Shown here in pieces: positions 56,144 to 64,000 of a DNA stretch of 64,000 nt. The position numbers were made by a program, and so were the translations under genes. Every line of letters starts with the position of its first letter. The stretch's first letter is position 1. Origin of the DNA: Pseudoneurospora amorphoporcata (lineage: Eukaryota; Ascomycota; Sordariomycetes; Sordariales; Sordariaceae); assembly GCA_033297205.1 (NCBI GenBank), contig MU859069.1, positions 62,001-126,000 on the forward strand, read 5' to 3'. The notes under the pieces are model-generated. The model saw only the letters and a program-made list of their open reading frames with translations, ran no database searches and had not been told where the DNA came from.

Positions 56144-58150
56144 ATGGCGACCCGCAAGGTTCGGTACAAGAAACTGAGTGTCAAAACACCACTTGCGGTG
56201 CTCAGAGAGGATCAAATTGAAGCCTCCGAATATGAATCACTCACTTCCGAAAACCAAATAGCCACCGGTGTCGAACAGGCCGAGGAAAATGTGAGTTGAA
56301 CACCTATGTCCGATTGATCGCGACCGGGGTCACGTGCACATGCACGTGCCACCCGTTTGCCGCGCCTCCAACATGCCTCCATCACCAACTCACCTTACCA
56401 TGCACACGTTCATGTCACCGGTTGCTGACCTTACCGTTTCTGTAACCAGGAATACCATCTTCAGGCTGTCCTCAAGGGGGCAGGAGTCGCCGCTGACCAG
56501 GAGATTCCTGTCCCCCCTCCGCAACAGAGTGAACTAGATTACGACCAGTTCTACCCCCAAAAGGTCGCCAAGACATCCACGTATATCCGTTTCTCCCAAA
56601 CGGTAGAAGAATGCATCAGTTGCATATATGACATGACCGAGGACGATGAGACGTTCCTCAAGTCTTACAACCTGAAACTGACACCGTCCGCTCGTCTCTC
56701 CGAAGATGATTTCGAGAGGATCATGGATGTGTATGAGGATATGGCGGCTAGCATCACGCCTTTCTCGGCCATAGACCAGACAGTGCCAACCTATCAAGAG
56801 ATGTTGCGAGGACTGGAGCCATTAGACAGCACAAAGGTCATGGCCCATGCCAAGCAAATATATGAGTACTGGAGGAAGCGTCGGCAAATCAGCGAAAACA
56901 ACCCGCTCAACCCTACACTCAAATTCGAAACACATGCGGAAAGCGACGAGCTTGACCCTTACGTCTGCTTCCGTCGGAGAGAGATCCGTCAAACTCGCAA
57001 AACGAGGGCCAGAGATGTCCAGAGTGCAGACAAACTCAAGCGGCTGCGGAAGGAGCTTGAGGAAGGTCGTCAACTCATCCTGGCAGCCCATAACCGGGAA
57101 CTGCTCAAGGCAGATATGCTCAAGGTTGAACGAGCCATCTTCGACCAACGAGCCATCATCAAGGAGCAGAAGCTCCGACTAGGCATCAGGACAGGCGACG
57201 AGGATCTAATAAACCAGAAGGTTAGTCAGATGGCAACGTGTGCGAGACTTACCTTAGCTGATGCTAACACTTTACAACAGCCACAAAAGCGGAAGGCTCC
57301 AGAGGCACCCTCAGCTCAACGACCCCCTCCACCTCCCCAGATCCGTATGCCTGTGCGCCCCGATGGCCGTCCTGCCGAGTCAGATCTTGTCCAACTATCA
57401 GATCGGCTTGCCGAGAAGAACGCGGAGCTCATCATCGAGATCGAGAAGAAGATCCAGAACCATATCGACTGGAACAAGAACTATGTCGATCTCACTGGCA
57501 AGCCGTTGTCTCCCGTTCAGGGCCCAAGACAAGATTTGGGCTTCAGACCTGCCAAGACGCAGTATCTCATGACGCCACCAGCGTCTGCATCTTCAGGATC
57601 CATGGATGAGCCCACTCCAATGGATCTGGATAAACCCGAACCCAACCCACCACCCTCAGTAAAATTCAGAGGCGTTGCCCAAGACGAACAGTCATTGGCA
57701 CATCCGCCCTCGTATCGTCGTCGTATCGGCCGGTTGAACAGGTTGTGGATCGATCGCCGTGGTTTGTCCAGCCCAGCCCGAGATTTCAGCGAAGAGCAGT
57801 CGGACCGCTGGAAGTATGATCAATCCTCTGATGACGAGGACGATGCGCCCGTGTATATGCTTGACCCCTTTGACACAAAGGCATTGAGGTATCGTGCTTC
57901 GATCCCGCTTCAGACGGTCACACGACCAACCCCTCCGGTGATCAACCGGCAGTTCATCCCTCCGGGCGCCATCCCACAACAACTTGCCCAAGGATCCTTT
58001 ACCCCTGGACAACAACAGCCGCAACCGCAACCGCAACCACAACCTCAACCTCAACCTCAACCAAATCAATCACAACCTCTACCTCTACCACAACAACCAG
58101 TAGTACAACCGCAGCCGCAACCGCAGCCACAGGCTCAGCCGGTATCATAA
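56144..58150 (+). CDS. epl-1: Enhancer of polycomb-like protein 1 (NuA4 subunit)
   Basis: Epl1 is the scaffold of the NuA4/Piccolo histone H4/H2A acetyltransferase that brings Esa1 to nucleosomes. Exons are 56144-56290, 56450-57220 and 57281-58150, giving 595 residues. MATRKVRYKKLSVKTPLAVL opens the EPcA domain, which continues across the first intron (EYHLQAVLKGAGVAADQEIP) through SELDYDQFYPQKVAKTSTYI and the acidic FLKSYNLKLTPSARLSEDDF. The second intron is 60 nt, a multiple of three without stops, with GTTAGT, GCTAAC and CAG signals, so unspliced RNA would encode 20 extra residues. The C-terminus has DRLAEKNAELIIEIEKKIQN, an Arg-rich RRRIGRLNRLWIDRRG block, and from about 550 a Gln-Pro repeat tail. 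The start context ACCATGGCG is strong. Confidence 0.95.
58018..58137 (+). repeat. CAACCG/CAACCT hexamer repeat encoding (QP)n in EPL1
   Basis: In-frame hexamers give a C-terminal Gln-Pro tail interrupted by NQSQPLPLP and QQPVV. The unit changes by whole codon pairs, so length variation between strains would keep the frame. Confidence 0.85.
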
Positions 58151-61010
58151 CATCGGCGTTTGTCGGAGTGTTCTGTTGTTGTCATCTTTTTCAGACATCG
58201 TTTGGCTTTTTTCGCGGGCGGGTGGTCGAGCAGCCGAAGAACAAAACTTCGGAAGACCGCTGCTGTGTATACCCCTCAACTCTCGATTGATGCATTTAGC
58301 GATAGGGTGCCATGGCTAAAGAGAAGGACCTGGCCGGGGCGAGGCGTTCGGGTTGCGGCTTTTGTGTAGATTTGGCCAAGTGGGGAAACGACTCATGTAT
58401 ATATGTAAACAAGTAGTCGTACTGATATCGTGTAGACGGCGGCGGACAGCTGAGACACGCGAGATGCTTGACAGCAACAACAATAATGAAATACCAAAGC
58501 AGTAAAACACTACTTTTGGCTACCATCAGTTGCTTTTCGAGGTGCTGGTTGTGTTGTGCCGAGTAACTGGACCAGAGCGGTGATCATGGTCCAATAAAGG
58601 CCGGCGAGGGAGAAGGATGGAGGTTGCCCTCGATGCCAGTCAAGGCATTTGTGCTTGTCGAAGGACTCGAGGGCGCCCGAAGTCTTGTAGCCCGAGTTTA
58701 GGGTGTGTGCGCTCTGAGATGTTGCTAGCGAACAGAGTGATCTCAAAGGTGTTCCGAGCATTTGGTCATCGGCAGTCCCGAGAAAGGTGCTGCGAGCGTA
58801 TGCATGTGCCACATTTGTGCTTAGGTAACACACAGTGCTGCCCTGGGCTGATGTGCGAATCGGTCGGAGGCGTGCGAGAATTTGCGAACCGGGTGGGCCG
58901 ATGGGGAACCAGCAATCGACGCTGCGGTCCGACACAAGACGCTGTGCGCAACAGGATTGGAAGTTGGGAGGACGACAACAAAAGTCGAGAGGGAAAAGGC
59001 GCTCCTCGTGGCCCCTGGTGGACCGGGTCGCTGCTTAGCGTAAAGCCGGGGGTACGCCCCTTTGGCTTTCGGAGTGCCGTGCTTGGTGATAAGAGAGTGG
59101 AGACGTCTCGGAGAAAGAAGGTCTCGCGAAGTTGTGTAGGAGAGAAAAAGCTGAAAAAAAGAGAAAACTCGAAGAAAAAAATTGACCGGCCGTTTCGACG
59201 TCGATGCTGGCTTGGAGGTCGAGTCTCCCCGTTGCTTGGCTTCGGGAGCCGAGACCGTTGCTCTTTTGGTGCAGGACCGTGGCTGCTGACAGGACTGCTG
59301 ATCGCCGGTTGATATCACGGAACAGAGGTTGGCTTGCAAGGAGGCAACATTCCGCTCCGGAAATCCGTATTTGGCAACCTGATATGGTAGATGGCTCAAG
59401 CTGAAGACTTTGAGGGCGCTCCAGTGCGAAATCTGGTTAGAGCCTCCGAGCGGCAATGGCTGGCTGGAGGCCAGCTTGCTGCCTTGGGGTCGAGGTCCGT
59501 GACTTTGGCCCAGGGAGCCAGCAGCCCGCGGCAGCATTTCCCAAGGACTGGGAAGGCGGAAGAAGAAACGATGACCGGAAAAAGGTAGAAGAAAGAGTAG
59601 AGGTGTCGAGTTACCAGCTTTCTGTGGGTGCTTGGTGGTCCTGTGGTGCCGAGTTCTGGTCAGCCTAGGTTCACCCACAAAGGTGCCGGGCATATCAAGT
59701 CCAAACAGACAGACTGTTCGAGGAATCAGGTTGTCTGAAGCCAATTTTTGAAGCCGGAAGCGCCAAGGAAACACACCTGAAGAGTAGAAGCCGACATCCC
59801 CATACACTTGGGGGGCTGCTGGATTCACGGCCTCGAATCCAGCCCAGGCGGGACCGTGAGGTCGAGAGCTTGCAGGATCCGAACAAGAGACCCGGCCATG
59901 TCTGCCGGAGAAATTGCTGGAAAAGGACTGCTGAAGGGGCAAGTCAAGGAGGCGGTCGACTGGGTTTTTGAAAGACGCAGGTAAGGCCGTGCGGTTGGGA
60001 GGTCCAGGTTTGTGCGGCAACATGGTGAGGTGTTGGGTGATACAGGCTCGGAGGATGGAAGATGGTTGGACGGCTGCGGACTCTCGCTTGGCTGGGAGAA
60101 TTGATTCTCGCCGGTCCAGTGGGGTCCCGTGCAGAGAGCTCCAAGCCTCGCCAGCCCAGGTCCAGACCCCGAACATTTCGGAGCCTTTTTGCGCTACCAC
60201 AGCAAGCCATATCACACGTAAGCTCGTCTGCGCGTCCTCATGGTGAAGAAGCTTGAAACAGTCAGCCTTCTAGAGTCTTTTGCGCCGATGGACGGGTTTG
60301 CGCCATCGCGGCTGCGGTACTGGCTGGTGTGTGTTAAATCGCTACTAGCGCACGAGCCAGGCTACGTACCTGCCTTACATAACATTGCATTGCGCATCTC
60401 TCCCAAAGCGACATAAAATCCACAGTGCACAAGACTTCTTGTCACTCCCGTCTCAAGTGCGGCTGCGGGGTCCCACAATTCCTTGAACCCCTCATCGATT
60501 CCAGGGACCTCGGACGAAATCCCATTGCCGACTCCCATGATGAGGTTGTTGTTTCTGAAAGGAATAACGGGCGAGAACGGCTTCCGGAATATAGCTGACA
60601 GTGACCGAGATGTTGACCGCTCCTAAGAGATTTGGTATCAGCTCGTTAGACGAATCCGAACATCCTCTTTCATTGCGATCTCGAGTTTTCGTCACCATCA
60701 CTTTGGCGCGCCTAGCCTTTTCACAAACGCGCCAAAAATTTCTCCACTTCTCAATAGGTGCCATCTGACATCTGGCATTAGATTTGGCACTGACAAAACA
60801 TCCTATCCCATCCTATCCATATCCAGAGTACGCGACGCGACGCCTATCAACAACCGAAGGATATTAAGGTCCTCGATAATAATCCTCACCAACGAAACAC
60901 GTCCTCGGTCATCTCCATTGAACACACAAAGAACAACCGAGACTCTTTGCTCCCAATAAACCAACCAACCGAACCGCTCTCCCTCCCTCGCTCTACCTAA
61001 ACAGCCAACA
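58151..61010. other. Intergenic region between EPL1 and KAE1
   Basis: 2.9 kb between two plus-strand genes. It includes the EPL1 3' region, an unexplained minus-strand frame at 58821-60176, a 90-codon minus-strand frame at 60492-60764, and the KAE1 promoter with a leader rich in AACC words just before 61011. Confidence 0.5.
58821..60176 (-). CDS. Candidate orphan protein, about 451 codons, unconfirmed
   Basis: An uninterrupted frame from an ATG at 60176 to a stop at 58821 (open further upstream to 60215 without another ATG). The product would be Ser/Pro/Arg/Leu-rich, with no motif, membrane segment or repeat I recognise. Many codons end in C, as in real genes here, but the minus strand is also pyrimidine-rich, which thins out stop codons. 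A frame this long is unusual outside genes in this window. It could be a lineage-specific gene, part of a non-coding RNA, or chance. No plausible splice partner was established. Confidence 0.25.
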   Translation of the reverse strand: MFGVWTWAGEAWSSLHGTPLDRRESILPAKRESAAVQPSSILRACITQHLTMLPHKPGPPNRTALPASFKNPVDRLLDLPLQQSFSSNFSGRHGRVSCSDPASSRPHGPAWAGFEAVNPAAPQVYGDVGFYSSGVFPWRFRLQKLASDNLIPRTVCLFGLDMPGTFVGEPRLTRTRHHRTTKHPQKAGNSTPLLFLLPFSGHRFFFRLPSPWEMLPRAAGSLGQSHGPRPQGSKLASSQPLPLGGSNQISHWSALKVFSLSHLPYQVAKYGFPERNVASLQANLCSVISTGDQQSCQQPRSCTKRATVSAPEAKQRGDSTSKPASTSKRPVNFFLRVFSFFQLFLSYTTSRDLLSPRRLHSLITKHGTPKAKGAYPRLYAKQRPGPPGATRSAFSLSTFVVVLPTSNPVAHSVLCRTAASIAGSPSAHPVRKFSHASDRFAHQPRAALCVT

Positions 61011-62075
61011 ATGCCCGACGCCAAAGGCCGCCGCATCGCCCTCGGCTGCGAAGGTTCCGCCAACAAGCTCGGCATCGGCATCATCGCGCACGACCCCCTA
61101 ACCGGCGAACCCACCGTCCTCTCCAACGTGCGCGACACCTTCGTCTCTCCCCCCGGCACCGGTTTTCTTCCAAAGGACACCGCCCGACACCACCGCGCGT
61201 ACTTTGTCCGCGTAGCCAAAAAGGCCCTCGAGGCCGCTGGCGTATCCATCTCGGAAATCGACTGCCTCTGCTACACCAAGGGCCCCGGCATGGGCGGTCC
61301 CCTGACCTCAGTAGCCGTGGGCGCGCGCACGCTGGCGCTGCTGTGGGGCAAAGAGCTGGTGGGCGTGAACCATTGCGTGGGCCACATCGAGATGGGCAGG
61401 GCGATAACGGGGGCGACGAATCCCGTGGTGCTGTACGTGAGCGGCGGTAATACGCAGGTGATTGCGTACGCGGAGCAGCGGTACCGAATTTTTGGCGAGA
61501 CGCTGGATATTGCGGTTGGTAATTGCCTGGACCGGTTCGCGCGCACACTGGAGATCAGCAACGATCCGGCGCCTGGGTATAACATTGAGCAGCTGGCTAA
61601 GCAGGGCGGGAGGGTGCTGTTGGATTTGCCGTACGCAGTCAAGGGTATGGATTGCTCGTTTAGCGGAATCCTGGGGCGGGCTGATGACTTGGCGGCGCAG
61701 ATGAAGGCGGGCGAGCCGGGCCCTGACGGGGAGCCGTTTACGCCGGCGGATCTGTGCTTCAGCCTGCAGGAGACGGTGTTTGCGATGCTTGTCGAGATCA
61801 CGGAGCGGGCTATGGCGCACGTCGGGAGCAACCAGGTCCTGATTGTTGGCGGTGTCGGCTGCAACGAGCGGCTACAGGAGATGATGGGCGCAATGGCGGC
61901 GGAGCGAGGCGGAAGTGTCTACGCGACTGACGAACGGTTCTGCATTGATAACGGCATCATGATTGCTCATGCTGGTCTATTGGCCTACGAGACGGGCTTC
62001 CGGACGCCGCTTGAGGAAAGCACATGTACACAACGCTTCAGAACCGACGAGGTCTTCGTCAAGTGGAGGGACTAA
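61011..62075 (+). CDS. KAE1: tRNA N6-threonylcarbamoyladenosine synthase subunit Kae1 (KEOPS)
   Basis: Kae1 (OSGEP, TsaD family) is the catalytic subunit of the KEOPS complex that transfers threonylcarbamoyl to A37 of ANN-decoding tRNAs; KEOPS also affects telomeres and transcription. The gene is a single exon of 354 residues from ACAATGCCC. The ASKHA fold is clear: LGCEGSANKLGIGI at the N-terminus; CYTKGPGMGGPL near 90; the metal-binding HCVGHIE near 120 with its two histidines; LYVSGGNTQVI; IAVGNCLDRFAR; and the C-terminal IDNGIMIAHAG with the metal-ligand Asp near 314. There is no mitochondrial presequence, so it is the cytosolic/nuclear Kae1 and not Qri7. It is convergent with the SNF1 beta gene. 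Confidence 0.96.
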   Translation: MPDAKGRRIALGCEGSANKLGIGIIAHDPLTGEPTVLSNVRDTFVSPPGTGFLPKDTARHHRAYFVRVAKKALEAAGVSISEIDCLCYTKGPGMGGPLTSVAVGARTLALLWGKELVGVNHCVGHIEMGRAITGATNPVVLYVSGGNTQVIAYAEQRYRIFGETLDIAVGNCLDRFARTLEISNDPAPGYNIEQLAKQGGRVLLDLPYAVKGMDCSFSGILGRADDLAAQMKAGEPGPDGEPFTPADLCFSLQETVFAMLVEITERAMAHVGSNQVLIVGGVGCNERLQEMMGAMAAERGGSVYATDERFCIDNGIMIAHAGLLAYETGFRTPLEESTCTQRFRTDEVFVKWRD

Positions 62076-62416
62076 TGACAAGGAAGGAGACGAAAGATGA
62101 AGATGACCATTACGATGATACCCCCAAATCCCATAACCTTTACTCCATCCACGGCCGCCACTCTATGTGCGCCTCTTGCTGTCCCTCAGTACCTCCTTTG
62201 TTGGAGCAGAATCCCCACGCACGGTTCGCTGATAACAGTTTGCGCCCGCTTACATAAAGTGCCCTGGTCATCGCTACAGCGTCGTACAAACATTACTCGT
62301 AGACACGTGGAGATCAAGTCATGCCAGGCGGTTCATTTTGTACCGCTCTTTGACTGATGACTTGCGCTGCTCGTCTAGTGTACTTGCTCCCAGTACTGTC
62401 TACTAACTTTTCCAAC
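62076..62416. other. Intergenic region between convergent KAE1 and SNF1 beta
   Basis: 341 bp for the two 3' untranslated regions. No other feature seen. Confidence 0.5.
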
Positions 62417-63997
62417 TCAGATGCCCTCTGTGGTTGTTGGCTTGTACATGATGGTCGTCACATACTGTGCAATCCGTTAGCATTGGCAACTATAGGTAAA
62501 GATACTATTGGAAAATACTAGAAGACGAACCTTGCTCTTATATCTCGTCGTAGCCGAAACAGCCAGTATATTATTCTTAATACTGCTAGTAGCTAGATGG
62601 TTAAGAACGGTATGATTGGGCATGTTCAGAACGCTGTTGTCATCCTTGATCAAGGTAGCCGCATTAAGGATAGGCTTGCCGAGGAAGCCAGGAAGCGCAG
62701 GCGGCGTTGGGAGTTTCTCGATGGCGTTGACAGCACTCAGGTATGGTGGACTTTCCTCTGGCGCATCGAAGTCGAGTAGATATTGCGGAATCTTGTTCTC
62801 AAACAGTTCCGGCGGAGGTACAGGTCGATCTCTAGGTGTCTTGCTTTCTTCGGTCTCGGACGCGGAGGTCTTGGGCTCCGTAGGTTGGTGGGAACCCTTG
62901 TCGGCGCCCGCCGCAGCTGCCTGGGCAGCGGTGCGCCCCACATCATCAGGGCTGACCTCGATGTAGTTAACCAGGTTGTTGCCAAAGTCGACCGTGGTCG
63001 GCAAGTCTGGCGAGGTCTGCATCTGCCCGTCGACCAAGAAGCGAACGTGATGTGTGCCCGGCAGGATATTGATGATGGCAGCGAAAACACCCGGTCGGCC
63101 CTCACTGTTTGGCGTGTAATGGTGTCAGCAAGCGCCCGTCCATAATGGAGCCTAACCGGTCGGGCCGTAAAAAGGTACTTACACAGGGTGTAGTCGCGTC
63201 TTCCTGTTCCATTGGAAAATGGTGCCTGTCACGTACACCTTCTCGCCGCCACGGAGCCATTCGAGCCTAGTTGGGACAGTCGGTCTAGTCTTGTCCACCC
63301 GTAGCTCCTCCGTGTCTTCTTCATCCAGAGTTGAGCTGTTACTCAAGTTGGAAGAGCGTCTGGTGAGCGCTGTGAAAGTGTCGGCATCCTCAAGCGGTAC
63401 CCCAATATCGGTCGGGGCAATGATAGGCGATCCGGGAGTGTGGACCTCTTCCTCGATCGGCAGAGGTAGTCGCGGCGGCCTGGTCAAATACGAGACATCT
63501 TGCAGACTGCTCATCTGCATAGCCGCAGTCTCCAAGGCATCCGATCGCTCTGACAGCGGTGACCGCACCGACGACCTAGGTGAGCAAGATGAGGCGTGGT
63601 AGGAAGCGGGTACCGCTACGGGTTTCGCGGGCTCATGGCTGCCTTCAGGTCTCGGCTTGCTGACTTCGACGGGTTTGGTAGGAGTGACAGAGCTAGGAGG
63701 CACCGACGAGCCCGGCGAACCGCTCTGAGAAGGCGGCATTCGCGAGTGCAGCGATTTGGATTTGGTTGAGGGAGGCTGGACGGCGGTGCCTTGGGCCTGG
63801 GTCAGGGAGGGCTCAGGAGGGGCAGCGACTCGCTGATGTTGGACCGGTATGGGGTGCTTGTTGTCGCGCTTCAGTGCTCTGGCAGACTCATTTTGGATCG
63901 AAGTCTGCGACTGGTGCTGCGACTGCGATTGAGAGGAGGAGGAGGATGGCGGATTCGGGGTTTTGGAGTCTCTGGAGGTGGAGGGGTTGTTCCCCAT
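62417..63997 (-). CDS. SNF1/AMPK protein kinase beta subunit (Sip2/Gal83-like)
   Basis: This is the scaffold subunit that joins the SNF1 kinase to its gamma subunit and directs localisation. Exons are 63997-63183, 63104-62531 and 62464-62417 (introns of 78 and 66 nt, donors GTAAGT and GTTCGT), giving 478 residues. MGNNPSTSRDS supplies an N-myristoylation glycine, followed by about 230 disordered Ser/Pro/Gln residues. The glycogen-binding CBM48 domain at about 250-330 runs from KVYVTGTIFQWNRKTR across the first junction to GVFAAIINILPGTHHVRFL and NLVNYIEV. The ASC domain at about 380-478 contains IPQYLLDF, PNHTVLNHLATSSIKNNILA and RYKSK. The 48-nt last exon adds YVTTIMYKP, the conserved C-terminal strand. 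The start lies three bases from the right end of the window, so its promoter is outside. Confidence 0.94.
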
Positions 63998-64000
63998 TTT

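Noticed and set aside
60492..60764. 90-codon minus-strand frame with ATG, next to the KAE1 promoter
   Set aside because: It could be a first exon of an orphan gene continuing into 60176-58821, but no convincing splice pair joins them and the peptide is unrecognisable.
1..64000. Secondary-metabolite cluster, heterokaryon-incompatibility locus or starship-like cargo
   Set aside because: No polyketide or peptide synthase, HET/NACHT-domain gene or tyrosine recombinase is present. The genes are conserved housekeeping genes.

Overview
This 64 kb window looks like nuclear DNA of a filamentous ascomycete, most likely of the Neurospora/Sordaria lineage. The evidence is short introns (mostly 50-280 nt) with GTGAGT/GTAAGT-type donors and CTAAC-like branch sites, C-ending codon preference, Q/P/S-rich low-complexity tails, and calcineurin B and Epl1 proteins that read like Neurospora orthologues. 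I see no operons, CRISPR arrays, rRNA, intact transposons or virus-like genes.

Layout, left to right. 0.6-2.0 kb: AIM32-like [2Fe-2S] thioredoxin-fold protein (+). 2.6-6.7 kb: NEO1-type P4-ATPase (-). 8.0-14.3 kb: SEC16 COPII scaffold (+). 15.4-16.7 kb: HUS1 clamp subunit (-). 17.2-18.1 kb: membrane-anchored RING protein (-). 19.6-21.0 kb: ESS2/DGCR14 (+). 21.7-24.0 kb: COQ8 (+). 24.3-25.4 kb: RRP36 (-). 25.9-27.9 kb: FCP1-like HAD-domain protein (+). 28.3-30.0 kb: eEF1B-gamma (-). 30.8-31.9 kb: mitochondrial ribosomal uS9m (+). An 8.5 kb gene-free stretch follows, then an unrecognised low-complexity protein at 40.4-41.7 kb (+). Next comes an 11.7 kb gene-free stretch holding a decayed inverted-repeat element. 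53.4-54.3 kb: calcineurin B (-). 56.1-58.2 kb: EPL1 (+). 61.0-62.1 kb: KAE1 (+). 62.4-64.0 kb: SNF1/AMPK beta subunit (-).

The genes are mostly conserved housekeeping genes without a shared pathway. They cover membrane trafficking (NEO1 and SEC16, head to head), checkpoint and chromatin (HUS1, EPL1), RNA and translation (ESS2, RRP36, eEF1B-gamma, uS9m, KAE1), mitochondria (AIM32, COQ8, uS9m) and signalling (calcineurin B, SNF1 beta). Most neighbours are arranged divergently or convergently, so several intergenic regions probably serve as bidirectional promoters.

I found no convincing undescribed multi-gene system. The observations most worth checking are: the degenerate inverted repeat at 46.3-46.6 kb, whose differences are mostly transitions (RIP-like); an isolated ORF of about 450 codons at 58.8-60.2 kb; the unknown protein at 40.4 kb with its large gene-free flanks; a GC-AG intron and an 11-nt last exon in calcineurin B; an upstream ORF overlapping the SEC16 start; and a D-to-N change in the HAD nucleophile motif of the FCP1-like protein. 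Splice sites below were placed by hand from reading frame, consensus sites and family knowledge; no transcript data were available.
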